Source of the DNA: Symbiodinium natans
Taxonomy: Eukaryota; Sar; Dinophyceae; Suessiales; Symbiodiniaceae
Assembly (NCBI GenBank): GCA_905221605.1
Contig: CAJNDS010002430.1
Location: forward strand, 65,520-129,519
Length of the DNA stretch: 64,000 nucleotides
Direction of reading: 5' to 3'
Made by a program: the position numbers and the translations under genes. The notes below the pieces were generated by a model. That model was not told the DNA's origin, did no database searches, and saw only the letters and a program-made list of their open reading frames with translations. Positions within the stretch are counted from its first letter, which is position 1. Each line of letters starts with the position of its first letter. Positions 34,400-46,800 of the stretch are shown in pieces.

Positions 34400-36455
34400 C
34401 GAAACTCAACAGAAGGGACCTCGGCGACTTCAACCAGCCTCCGTCCGGCCGGCAGCAGCTGCGTTCGCACCGATGCACGGCCATGCAGGTTCACACGTGA
34501 GAAATGTTTGCATGTTAGGGTTGTGTTCATTCATATGTCGATGCCTTGCGGCGATCTTTGAACTATGCTCGATTTGTCAAGAGAGTGGATGGACTACATC
34601 ACACAGGCCGTTAGCTTATCGTTTTATGGTTTTGGGGAGTGTGACTTCAGGGTCAGGGCTTTAAGAGTTTGAGAAAAAGTTTAAGAATATGTTGGTCTTA
34701 GGCTGCTTTTTTGCCAACTGCCCAACTGACCGAGTGCGAGGTTTCGGTAGTACTTTTCTGGACGGGGCACGGCAAAAGGGGCTGCGTCACTCTGGAAAAT
34801 GTACGAATACTGGGGGCTGCGCAGCATATAGCATCTAGCTCGGACTTGAGCATTGCCGAAAACCACGAAGCTTGAAGTTCAAGTTGGATCGAAGAGCTGA
34901 GCGGCTGTTTTTTCGGGCTCTGGCTTCTGGTCTTCGAGTGCTACCGGGGGGTGGGTTTGAGGTGTTTCATGTGCGGGCTAGGCGAGTTCAGGCAAGCGGG
35001 GCCCATGTTTACCCGCGGCATGATCCTTGAAGAGCGGTTCAGGCCAGGCATGTGGGGATCGAGGCGCCGGCTGCTGTTCGGCCGTCAGCGGCCAAGAAAC
35101 TTTGGGCGTCTGCGGCCTGCGCCAGGTCTTGGCGATCGAGGTTAGGGTTTTGTACTTAGAACTTGATGTGTTTGATACCACCAAGCTAAAGGCTCCTGTG
35201 GTTAAATGTGTGGCTTGGAGAGTGGCGATGCTGACCTCATGTACAACGCAACTGTCGAAGGACGCAATCTGTGAGTGAATCATCTTCTCGTTGTTGAGGT
35301 ACAGCAAATGGAATCAACAGTTTAGGCAAGGAAGTTGTGCTGGCTGCAAAGGGTCCGTGATCGTACTGCTCTCGGACGCGGCTGGTGCTTGTGGGACACC
35401 AGCGCAGCCCCAAATCCAAGTTACTCAGGGGACTTCTTGAAAAACAAGCCTGACCCATCGAATTTTACAACCTCCAGGAGCAAGTCTTTGCCCAATCCAT
35501 CACGAAAACTTTCTCACTTGAACATTCACTTGAACTATCCACCGAGAAGCCGTGACCACATTCTGGCCATCTGCCTGCTCCCTGATTGCGAGCCACCTAA
35601 GTTCACAAATCGTTGTGAGACTTGCAGGTGTCGGGCCTTCTTGGGGTGTCAGGTGTGAGCTTTAAGTGCTGCCAGCGAGGCCCAAGGCTCCGGCAGTCGA
35701 TTTCAGGAGGGTTTCAGGGATCGGTTGTCAGTTAAAGGGTGTAGAGCAGTTGAACCCTTGAAGTTGCGGACTCCCCAAGTGCACCGATTCGGTTTCTGTT
35801 CCTGTCATCTTCGAGCCTTAGGGCGAACACTGCTTGAAGGTTCATGGGTACTTATAAGTAAGGCTATGAGCAGGGCAATCTCGTGCTCATGACCCCTCAT
35901 GGCCCCCAGCAATTTCAAAAGCACCCATAACCCGTTTTCGTAGGTACCGAGGACCGATGAGCCTTCAGTTAAGGGAGCCCCAAAGAAAACTCCAGATAAG
36001 AGGGGCCCCATATAAGGAAGCCTTATAGGAGGCCCTTAAAGGTCTTCGGGAGGCCCCGTTTCTGTGGAGTCCTCTTGTGACACTTCTGGCTTACATATTT
36101 CCATGGGGGTTTTGGGTCTGAGGCTTTTGGGGGTTCTTCTTGTTTAGGGTTTAGTAAGTCCTCTGATGTCAAACACCCGGCCCCTTGCAAGGAGTGCTGG
36201 GCCCACAAGTCCCTCCCGAATTTTCTGAACTTATGGGTTTAGGGTTCAGGGTTTAAGGCTAACCCAAACTATCTTGTACTTTATCGGAAAATCTCAGGTT
36301 AGGGCGGGGTGGGGACTGGGTTGATACTACGGGAGAAGGGAAATAAGTTATGCAAGCCTAGGGACGTAGATGCCTATTTCCGCACGCCCCTGTAGCCTCA
36401 AGCCCTGACCATTGTTTACGAGGCTACACGGTTCATGCGTAGTTGTCAAGCGAGG
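34400..36455. other. Unassigned sequence 5' of the ROCO gene
   Basis: About 2 kb upstream of the ROCO start. No gene family is recognisable. No copy of the dinoflagellate spliced leader (CCGTAGCCATTTTGGCTCAAG type) was seen near the start. A short telomere-like tract (GGGTTTAGGGTTCAGGGTTTAAGG) lies near 36,233-36,260. Confidence 0.5.
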
Positions 36456-36459
36456 GCCA

Positions 36460-36461
36460 TA

Positions 36462-36492
<31 letters not shown>

Positions 36493-36780
36493 AACACACA
36501 CACTAACACACACACTAACACACACACTAACACACACACTAACACACACACTAACACACACACTAACACACACACTAACACACACACTAACACACACACT
36601 AACACACACACTAACACACACACCAACACACACACTAACACACACACACCAACACACACACTAACACACACACTAACACACACACTAACACACACACACA
36701 CACACACACACTAACACACACAACCACATCACAAACCCGTAACACAAACAACAAAACACACACACACCACCCACACACAC

Positions 36781-36820
<40 letters not shown>

Positions 36821-37123
36821 CAGGCCACTAACACCACACACACACACACACACACTAACACACACACAAACAAACACACACTCACACACACAGACTAACA
36901 CACACAGACTAACACACTAACACACACACTCACACACACAGACTAACACACACTCACACACACAGACTAACACACACAGACTAACACACTAACACACACA
37001 CTCACACACACACACTAACACGCACACACACACACACACACTCACTAACACACACACACACACACACACTAACACACACTAACACACATAACACACAATA
37101 ACACACACACTAACACACACAAA

Positions 37124-37124
<1 letters not shown>
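36460..37124. repeat. (CA)n mixed with a 12-bp CTAACACACACA minisatellite
   Basis: CA dinucleotides alternate with regularly spaced CTA. In 36,500-36,715 this gives a near-perfect 12-bp unit; later parts are irregular and include CAGACTAA variants at 36,890-36,990. Cys/Val or Thr/His reading frames across it are artefacts. Confidence 0.9.
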
Positions 37125-37885
<761 letters not shown>

Positions 37886-37889
37886 AGCC

Positions 37890-38630
37890 CTCGTGAAGGC
37901 AAGCAGGTGATGGGCAGACAGCCCCGGGCCCACCATAGCAGCCCAAGGCCTGCAGAAGGTGCGCCAGGCCTTCTTTAATGTCGCTTGTTCGGCGCGGTCC
38001 AGCAGGGCTGAGCATGGTGCTTGGAGGTTGGCCCGCTGCTCACCGCGAGACAGGGAAAGGGTAGCCGACGGCCGGTGCCGGGAAAGCGCCAAGAACATCG
38101 CGAAGACCTGTTGCTCATCTCACTGAGCACCTGCCAGCCTGCCCTCGCGGGCGGGGCAGTTGGGAAGGCAGGGAGAAGAAATCCACGTTTTTTGTGTATT
38201 TTCCCAGGGAGTGGGACAGAGGAAACAATATGTGAAACATACGAAAAGAATACGAATGGGGCGTGAGGAGGGTGGGCTTCGGCAACAGCGCCGCGGTCTT
38301 GCCACTTTTCGACGGCCCAAGCAGGATTCCAGTGGCCGGGAGTTTCGGGAGAACTGGGTCCTTGGGCTGCTCGGCGTGGGAAACAGCTTCACCTTGCCCA
38401 TTTTCTGCGAGTTTTCTTGCCCACACGGCCCACACGGACCGGTAACACTCGGAACAGCAACACATTGTTGTGCATTTTCCAAAAAACACAAAAAACACGA
38501 AATGTGAATACGAATTGAATACGAATATGTTTTTCAAAACCATTTTTTGAGAACTGTACTCAGTGTCGACGCACGTGCGCGAAATCAGATTCATTGACAT
38601 AAAGAATTATGTTCCCCCCCCGCCCCACAC
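37890..38630. other. Unassigned sequence
   Basis: Mixed-composition DNA with A-rich stretches near 38,480-38,540. No gene or RNA recognised. Confidence 0.5.
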
Positions 38631-38639
38631 CCAATGCTG

Positions 38640-39180
38640 GCCCAACGTTGTTTACCCTGAATGACAAGCTTGGATCCGACAAGTTTTGCATGTCACTCGC
38701 ACGCTGCTACCTTTTGTTCTTGCTGCATGTCAGCTGGTCAATCAGCGGAGCCTAGGGCCTGACCGAGCGATGAGTTGTTCTTCGAAGCCCAAAAGCGTTG
38801 GCTGATGAGCACTGCGTATCAAGTAGGAGCTGCCGCTAGTTGGAGTGCAGTTAGGGTTCCACAAAGCGTCCAAACCGTTCAGGTCGCTAAACTTTTGTAG
38901 GCAAAGTTGGCTGGACACAAACATCACAGGCTCTCAACGCCCCCCTCTGCTCCACTTTCACTCACGGGTCAAGCAACAAGCAAAAGTAAAGCCGATCCAA
39001 CAAACTTGTGAACACGCACAACCTGTTTGGGAATCCTGCCCCCGAAGGCATGCATGGAGGGGTGAAGGGAACGAGAGAGGTGGCGAACCAAGGTTGAAAC
39101 TTTGAAACGGTGTGAAACGATGCTCATGGCGCCAGCGCTCGCAACATTCGTGGGCATCATCAGGTAGAGCTATCGGCGCA
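38640..39180. repeat. Dispersed repeat, copy 1 of 2
   Basis: Matches 57,110-57,540 in the same orientation at roughly 65-75 percent by eye. Shared anchors include TGTCAGCTGGT, GGGCYTGACCGA, AGCGTTGGCTG, CTAGTTGG, GCCGATC and GATGCTCATG. No coding capacity or terminal repeats were seen, so this may be an old non-autonomous element. Confidence 0.6.
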
Positions 39181-39199
39181 CTTATCGAAAATGGCCATT

Positions 39200-40200
39200 T
39201 ATCTTCATCATTTGAGCAGCCTGGCCAAAGCTCCGCCCTGCACCTAATTTGTGCCGCCTCAATCCGTCATCTCATCTTCATCGTGCAGTTCGGGGTACCA
39301 CTCCCGACGCTCGTTTTCATTGGCTTCATCATCTTCTCGACGACGGGCTTTAGCCTGCACAGCACGCAGGCGTTCAAACAACACCCTCGACTCAGCGCAA
39401 AAAAAAAAAATCAACATATTGCAACTAATGCGTGCAGGCGCGCAGGCCTGCCTGGCTACTTTAAGATCTTAAGTACCAAGCGAAAACCGCCATTTCCAGG
39501 ACCTCCCCGGCCCTGAACTTGGACAAGGGGCACGCAACCACCTTGCCCACAGAGCGAAGTAAGAGTTGAGTGCGACAAAGAGCAGCCCAACCACCCTGGG
39601 TCGCACAGGACAGCGGTATGCAATTGCGCACTCAGCAACCCAAGCATTGCATCCGACCAGTTTGCCCAAACATGTTCTGGTTCTGCAAGCGGGCAAGAAA
39701 ATTGAGGGAATGCGCATCAACCGCCAGGCCGGAGGCGGTAGCACTTCGGCAACAAGAAACTGTCCCACGCCCTGCCCCACCCAGTCTGAACGTGAACGCT
39801 CTACTCGGAAACACCATGGTTACCATACCCAACTCAAAATCAGCCTTTTGACTTTGCAGAAGGCGTAACAGCCAGGCGAAGTTTGAGCATCATTGGCAAA
39901 AGATTCGGCAAGCAAGCCAACCATCGCAGCACAGCTACTCCACACACGGAATGCACGGTTCCGAATTGCTCATGAGCTGAAAACAAGTGGAGAAAAACTA
40001 CCTTCGCAATTCCGCACGTGGAGAGCACAGCGGAAGGACAACATCAGCCGTGCGCTTGGCGTTCGCACAGCGTTCGCGCAGCGTTCACACGCGTTCGAAA
40101 GCGTTCATTTGTGATCACGATTTGCCAACCGTCGAGCCGTACTTGGGGAGCCCAGCCAAATCGTAGCGTTTTGGCACATTTGTTTGCATGTTTTTGGTCA
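39200..40200. other. Unassigned sequence
   Basis: About 1 kb with no recognised gene; an A10-12 run occurs near 39,400. Short frames lack family motifs. Confidence 0.5.
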
Positions 40201-40215
40201 TGGTATGCCTCAAAA

Positions 40216-41100
40216 GTGCAGACAATCACGAGGATGAGGGCTCTGGAGGGCACCATCCTGGTGACTGTCGGCACTTTTGGAGTATGGTCAGTATGGTTGT
40301 TCAAACAGCGCAGACAGTCACGAGGACGAGGCGCCTGGGCGGCGCCATCCTGGTGACTGTCGACACTTTTGGAGTATGGCTGTTCAAAAAGCGCAGACAG
40401 TCACGAGGACGAGGTGCCTGGGCGGCGCCATCCTGGTGACTGTCGGCACTTTTGGAGTATGGTCAGTATGGTTGTTCAAAAAGCGCAGACAGTCACGAGG
40501 ACGAGGCACCTTGGCGGCGCCATCCTGGTGACTGTCGGCACTTTTGGAGTATGGTTGTTCGAAAAGCGCAGACAGTCACGAGGACGAGGCACCTGGGCGG
40601 CGCCATCCTCGTGATTGTCGGCACTTTTGGAGTACGGTTGTCATTGTTCAAAAAAGCGCAGACAGTCACGAGGACGAGGCGCCTGGGGGGCGCCATCCTG
40701 GTGACGGTCGGTGCTTTTGGAGTATGGCTGTCAGTGTTCAAAAATTGCAGACAGTCACGAGGACGAGGCACCTGGGCGGCGCCATCCTGGTGACTGTCGG
40801 CACTTTTGGAGAATCGTTGTTCAAAAAGTGTAGACAGTCACGAGGATGAGGCACCTTGCAAGCGCCATATTCGTGACTGTCGTTATTTCTTCAAGCTAGT
40901 CTTTAAAAGTGCAGACAGTCACGAGGACGAGGCTTCGTTTTCAACAAGTGAAGACAGTCACGAGGATGAGCACCTGCGTGACGTCATCCTCGTGACTGCC
41001 GTCGATTTGTAGAGCTTCGTTTTCAACAAGTGCAGACAGTCACGAGGATGAACCACTTGAGCGGCGCCATCCTCGTGACTGTCGTCACTTTAAGGCTTCA
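40216..41100. repeat. 11-copy array of stem-loop units (81-92 bp)
   Basis: Units start near 40,216, 40,308, 40,391, 40,483, 40,566, 40,656, 40,745, 40,828, 40,909, 40,948 and 41,030. Each begins with GACAGTCACGAGGA and, after a loop of about 20 bases, carries the near-perfect complement TCCTSGTGACTGTC, so every full unit can fold into a 14-17 bp stem. A spacer of CACTTTTGGAGTATGG and TTGTTCAAAAA follows. The ninth copy (39 bp) has only the left arm. Open frames through the array simply follow the repeat. Confidence 0.88.
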
Positions 41101-41167
41101 TTTTGAAAGAAGCCTACCCCGGTCCCCCCCAAAAAAACAAATGCGATGCTTTCATGTATTAGTTTCC

Positions 41168-41372
41168 GGCCTTTTGGGAATTACAAAGGTTAACAACAAA
41201 CACCGCGGACCATGGAACAGAGACCTTGCATGGCTTAGCAGACTGCTTGCAAGGAAAGCTTAGCATGCATTGCTCTTACAATTGTTACACATGGGGAAGG
41301 GGGTTTAAGCCAGCGTGTTTCTTAGATGCTCTTGGCCCGTGGAACCTGCTCAAGAACCCGCTCCGGAACCCT
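41168..41372. repeat. ~200-bp direct repeat, copy 1
   Basis: Begins CTTTTGGGAATTACAAAGGTTAAC and runs through the GACC-TGGAACAGAGACCTTGCAT core to GTGGAACCTGCTC. Matches 41,762-41,985 at about 75-80 percent by eye. Confidence 0.75.
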
Positions 41373-41761
41373 TCCCCCCGTCGGCAAAAAAAAAGTCGCC
41401 CCAAGTTTCTTTGTTGTCATGGAGAGGAAGAGAAGTCACCCCGTGTTTCTTTGTTTCTGGGGTGGCTTATGGGGGTTTCTAAATCCCGACCCCCATCGTT
41501 TCTTGTAGTCCTTCGAACCCTGTAGAAGAAGAGAAGAGTATTGAATTGTTCTAGACGAGAAGAGCAGAGAAGTATTCTAATTCCACCCCCTTTCTTGTCG
41601 TTCTTCGAAGCTCGTAGAAGAAGAGAGAAATATCGCTCGCTGCGATGTCATGTCATTTGAGTTCAACCCAGAGCAGGATCGCTTCGCTGTTGGGCAAAAA
41701 CACCACAATCCCGCGCGGACCTGCGCGGACCACGAAAAAACCTCGAGAAAGTAAGCGCGCA

Positions 41762-41985
41762 CTTTTGGGAATCACAAAGGTTAACAAAGAAACAAATACC
41801 GCGGACCGTGGAACAGAGACCTTGCATAGCTTTCCAAACTTCTTGCAAGCATGCATCGCTGTTGCGCTTGTATACTTGTATACCACCAGGCTAAGCCACT
41901 GTGTGGGGGGAAGGGGGTTCTCGAGCCAGCGTGCTTCTCAGATTTTCTGAATTAACCTGTGGAACCTGCTCCGGCACCTGCTCCG
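41762..41985. repeat. ~200-bp direct repeat, copy 2
   Basis: Same orientation as copy 1, starting CTTTTGGGAATCACAAAGG. It ends in the GGAACC minisatellite, as does copy 1 in a shorter form, so the minisatellite may be part of the duplicated element. Confidence 0.75.
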
Positions 41986-42066
41986 GAACCGGCTCCGGAA
42001 CCCGCGCTGGAACCTGTGCTCCGGAACCCGCTCCGGAACCGGCTCCGAAACCCGACCCAGAACCCA
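41958..42066. repeat. 12-bp GGAACCNGCTCC minisatellite
   Basis: About nine imperfect copies of GGAACCNGCTCC, with palindromic character. A shorter version lies at 41,340-41,370. Confidence 0.8.
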
Positions 42067-42171
42067 AGGGCTGGAGGCCTTCAGCTCATACCACAAACCA
42101 CAGTTCGGATGTTCGTCGACATACGCCATAAAGTCTGGCCTTGGCTTGGCGCAGCCAATGTCCAAGACCAT
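42066..42171 (-). pseudogene. Retroelement aspartic-protease-like fragment
   Basis: Reads MVLDIGCAKPRPDFMAYVDE then a segment with CGLWYEL. The D-I-G-C motif followed by a Cys-Gly-Leu-Trp-Tyr block resembles the protease region of gag-pol proteins of dinoflagellate copia-type elements, as far as I recall that family. It is cut off at 42,066 by the GGAACC minisatellite. Same strand as, and downstream of, the gag fragment at 42.6-43.9 kb, as expected for one element. Confidence 0.45.
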
Positions 42172-42246
42172 AGCGGACGGTATGAGAAGATGCGTTGTTT
42201 GACTTCATTCATCTCTTCAGTCTGGGACATCAAGCTGTCAGCCTTG

Positions 42247-42460
42247 GATACGAAGTGGCAGGATCAAGCGCTTTGCGGAATCGTGGTCGTGGAGACCGAC
42301 GATTTTTTGGCCTCTGGAATGGCGGACCATGAAGAAAGGATGAGTCGCTTGCAGGAGCGCTTCTTCCGGCTCGGGAAGTACAAGCACTTGCAGGCCTGGA
42401 GGGCACATCCTTCAATGGGAGGCGAGTCAAGCAGTTCAAGAACGTCGAGCTCTCGCAGGG
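42247..42460 (+). pseudogene. Copia-type reverse transcriptase fragment
   Basis: Reads CGIVVVETDDFLASG, matching the catalytic [F/V]xDDF block of copia-like reverse transcriptases, then HEERMSRLQERFFRLGKYKH and, after a frameshift, LEGTSFNGRRVKQFKNVEL. The spacing fits the palm and following segment of the family. The frame change and lack of the rest of the domain mark it as a fragment. It lies on the strand opposite to the gag and protease pieces that flank it. Confidence 0.6.
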
Positions 42461-42645
42461 AGCAGGGAGCAGCGGCAGTGGCTGCGCCAGCCTTCATCAA
42501 GCGCCGACTGGAGCGCGAGAAGGCCTACTGTTCCATCATTTGGCGGAAACCCGCCAAGCTTCGACTTCGACCCTGGGGCAGAGGCTCAGTCGCTGAAAAA
42601 GGGCTTAGGGGATCTGCTGTGGCTTCGATGGCAGCATTGGCGCGG

Positions 42646-43869
42646 CTACCCTTGTCCTTGCCTTTCTATGACGTGCTCTTGCCCTTTTGCCCTTGCCTTT
42701 TCTTGTTCCTTTTGCGGCCCAAGCGTCTTCACCCTCCTCTTGCCAATCTGACTCAGTCCGAGTCCATGTTTCATTGCTACATTCGCCCCACTCACTGTTC
42801 TACGTCCAGTTTTCCGCGTTCTGCTCTTCGGCGACATGGGCGGCCCTTCCTTTTCTTGAAGAAGCGACGACTGCCGACGCCTTGTCCTTTTGCTCTTCTG
42901 CCCTTGCCGCCGCCTTTTCTGCGATGCAACTTTCGCCCCGCGAAACCTTCGCTGAAACCAAGCGCAGGACTCGTTGCAGCGCATCCAAAAACAATCTTCA
43001 AATGCATCCAGGAAGCCCTCGGCGCCATCTTCTTCGTCCTCGTGCCAGTGTCCATGATTGTGTTCGAGGGTACCTTCGTCGAGTGCCAGGAAACTTTTCC
43101 TCTCGGAACTTCCTGATGGAGCTAAAAGAGGATTGTCGACCGTGGTCTTGGCGGCACAGAACACTTCCAAGCAGACGTTCCGCAACTCGTCGACTCTGTA
43201 GTCCTGACGCATTCTGTTTTTGCACGCCGTCAGTGACGTAAGCACCTGTCTCTGATCCTGCGTGAGGCCGGACAGCGCGACAAACATCAATGCAACCAAG
43301 GTTGCTGATGGGCAAGGCTCTTGCACGCTGCTCCTTTAGTCGTTCGTTCACTCTCGTCAGCACATCTTCTCGAGAGATTGCCTGCTGTTCTTCTTGAGTA
43401 GGGAAAGGACACCGTCTCTTACTTGAGGATCTGTGGCGCTTGTCAGCGGTACGTAGGTGTCCATCCAGCATTCCATAGCCTCTGACAATCTTAAGACAAT
43501 TATCTTGTCATCCAACGAGGCATGTCCATTCCTCCGCGCATCCATGAAGTGCTGGAAAGGGTGCAGGAAGACACTTGCTGCACCTTTCACGAAGAACGGC
43601 AGCAGACATCTCTTGAAGTATTTCACGCCATCATCCTTGTGTTTCAATTCATCTCTGTCAAGCAATCTCCTGTAGATGATTGCTTCACCTGCTAGCCGAT
43701 TGTGTAACGCGGGTCCACGCTTTTCAGGTTCAAGCTCTGTGATATCGCACACGTCGTAAGACGGGCGGCACTTTGGTGGTGACTTGCTGGAAAGCTGAAA
43801 GCTGTTGGAGTTCTTCCACTGATCGTCCGCCGGCTGCCTGCACATCGCCTTCGTTCCCTTCGTAGTCAT
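42646..43869 (-). pseudogene. Copia-type gag-like polyprotein fragment, two frameshifts
   Basis: Three overlapping frames give one protein in order: CDITELEPEKRGPALHNRL and YFKRCLLPFFVKGAASVFLH (43,869-43,357); RVNERLKEQRARALPISN (within 43,471-42,998); then LVALMFVALSGLTQDQRQVL, VCLEVFCAAKTTVDNPLLAP and DEEDGAEGFLDAFEDCFW (43,326-42,646), ending in a Lys/Arg/Gln-rich tail. This layout matches the gag part of copia-type elements common in Symbiodiniaceae annotations, from memory. Two frame changes show that it is not functional. Confidence 0.65.
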
Positions 43870-43889
43870 ACTGGTCGTACGAAGAACTA

Positions 43890-46800
43890 GTCATGGCTTC
43901 GAAACAATTGGGCTGGATCGAGCTCTGGGACTTATCTCCTCCGGCTCCCGCTGCACAGGAAGAGCCTGCCGGGAACAATATCCCTGACTCTTCTGCTCAG
44001 GCAGACCTCTCCGGGTATTGCTCAGAAGTTCCGCTACCACGTTGAGATGCAATCTGCGCGTCAGGTGGCTAGGCACTCAGGTGTCTCTTTTACTTTAGTA
44101 GCACAGACTAGTAGCTCCTGTCTCCAGAACCTCGAGCCAAGCCACAACATGCCAGGTTATCTGAACTCCACAGTTCACTGGTCACATTTCAGGGAGGGGC
44201 GGAGGGGGAGCAGGGGGTTCAGCCTGCGCTGCTGCCTTGGCTTTGAATTGTCTTCCCACTTTCAATCCCTTTCACATTGACATGCCCTCCCCCTTGCGCA
44301 GCAGCCTCTGATCCTTTTACAATCTAAGCAGGCATTGCTTGGAGCTTTCAGTTGTCTTCGTCCGCATTCCGTTTCAAGCTTCGAGCGTCTGCGATCACCC
44401 TCCGTTTAGGCTAAGTTTAACTCTTGTCAGGCAGGAAGCAATCTGGACAGCCGGTCTTGAATCTAGAAGCTTCATGTTTCGGAACTGAGCGTATCTCAGG
44501 CCCGAGCCAGCCAATTGCTTGTTCGCGCTCAGATGTCCTAATAAATGTCTCAGCTGCGCAATTCTCCATGACGATGACCACCTGACAAACCAATCAGGCA
44601 CACCACAGACTGTAGACAGCATTTACATGTTGGCACCGGACTCGCCCACAATGATTGACATGCACGGTCGATTCCGCACTCTTTGTGGAATTCACACATA
44701 ATTTCTTGCCCTCGCGGCACAACAATGTTGGGATTTGCGAGTCCAAATCATCAAAGCTACCAGGAAGCCGAAGCACATCAGCACGTATAGGTCCAACCTG
44801 AACAGCCCACGGCCCAGACGTTGAGGTTTGCATTTGCAGAACAAACAAACCCAATGGCAAAGCTTGCACGTGATTTGTGCAGCTCTCGCACAAAGCCTGC
44901 ACACAATCGGAAACCGGAAGTGCTTGGGACGCTGAGAGCGATTATGAACTCAAGCATACGCCGTCGTGTTGAATGGGAAGGCCTATTGAAAGAGTCGGCC
45001 AAGCAGCAGTTTGCCCATCTGCGACTTCCAAGTGGCTCCCAAACACGACAATTAAATACAAAGGCTGCTTCGAACTAGCCAGCTTTGGCCACCATGCTGC
45101 TACTGCTACAGGAAGCGAAACTACACATTTAATGAGTAGACATGATGCTCAACATCGTCGTGCTTTCGCACCGTATCATGCTAAGTTGGCAGGGACGTGT
45201 TCACCCGTACCAATACGACTAGAGCGACCAGCACTTCTAGTACTAGCGCAGGCCAGCTTCGAAGAAGAAAGCCCATCATACTACCCCACATTGTCCGGCA
45301 GAAGGACATGAAGCAAAGCAGCCTTACTGCCAGACTTTCCCAACTTTGAAAGCTAAAGAATCTCATGTAAAGGTTCCTGCCAGCCCCACCCCTCCCACCC
45401 TCAAAATCCCTTGCCCGACACGCCGCAGCCCCGAACTCAGCAAAGATGCCAAGTGTTGTACCCGATGGTTGGCACCTGACTAATGTCTTGGGTCACAGCC
45501 TTTAGAATCGTCGACACATTGAAACTTGAGCGCACGTGTTGGGGCCTTGAGTGCTTTCGAAGTAAAGCCCATTCTCAGGTAGCATGTTGGGAGGCGCACT
45601 GCATGCAGATTTGGAGGGCCTTGACACCTCTTATGCCGGGCTTCCATGTGGTCTCGTCCAACATGTCATTTGGGAAATGTACTGAAGCTGAACTGTGCAC
45701 GTACCGGGGTGGTGCGAATGAACTTTAGAAGTGTGAAGCCCAGGGCGTCCTGCAATGAGGATTGACTGAGGGTGGCTGTCGCAAGGTGTGGTGAGATGTC
45801 AAGGCACCATCTGTGCAGCAATGTATTTGTACGCCACGGCGGTGAGCACGAGCGTCAAGGAAGAGCCTGATCTCAGCAGTCGCCCAGCCTCTTATCAACA
45901 ACTTTACTCGGGCACCGTGCATGTTTGCCGTTCAAAGGATCTCTGTCAAGAAAGAGTATTGAATTTTTTCTACCCACCGGAAAGCTATAAGTTTCCTGGG
46001 TGACTGCCTTGCACCAAGACATCAAGAAGTATGCACCGATGCACGCCGTTTCCCAATGTGCGAGATGGAGTCCTCGGACTCCCGCTCCAATATGCAGTAG
46101 CGCTTGATCTGCTGGTCTGCATTGGTTCTACTATGGTCTATATAGTACTCTCGTCAACTTTTGCTTTGCATCCGTACAAGTCAAACCTTCTCATGGCAGA
46201 TTCAATTCATCTGGATTCGACCCCTCCCTTCATCCAGATTTTGTGTGTTTATAGAGCAACCCATTCGTTCGCATTGTGCCAAAGTCTCCTGGCGCACAGG
46301 AAGTCATCTCACAAGAATCCAAGAGGAGAAGCAGCAAAAGAGGCAGTTGGACGAAATTAATACAAATCCAAGCCGGCACATGGCCTAGGAAGACTAGGCT
46401 AACTGTCCGAAGCCTGGAGCCAAGCGTACGCCAAGAGGCTTCCCCAAGACTTGGACTCATGCCAAGCTCCACGATACTATGCATCACAGGAATGCGAGAT
46501 CACCAGGAAAATGCTTCGACACCAAAGGCAGGAAGCGCTTCCGCCCAAGCCGCAAGCCCGTCTCTGAAAGATGCTTAGGATAAATGGACGAGGGATATTA
46601 CAGCACAAACCTTAGACTTTCAACTATGCTCACGGAGACTGGCTCCCAGTCCAACAGTCGTGGAGCTCAGGCGATCAGCGACCTTGTCAATGTTGATGCT
46701 GAGGGTACAAGCACTCCTCATGGAGAGTACAGGGGATCAACGATCATTGGTCGATGCAAAAAATTAAATGCATGGTGGAAACCGCTGTGCAACCCCTGCA

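Noticed and set aside
40216-41100. CRISPR-like array
   Set aside because: The spacers are themselves repeated and homologous, the repeats are part of an 81-92 bp tandem unit, and the genome is eukaryotic.
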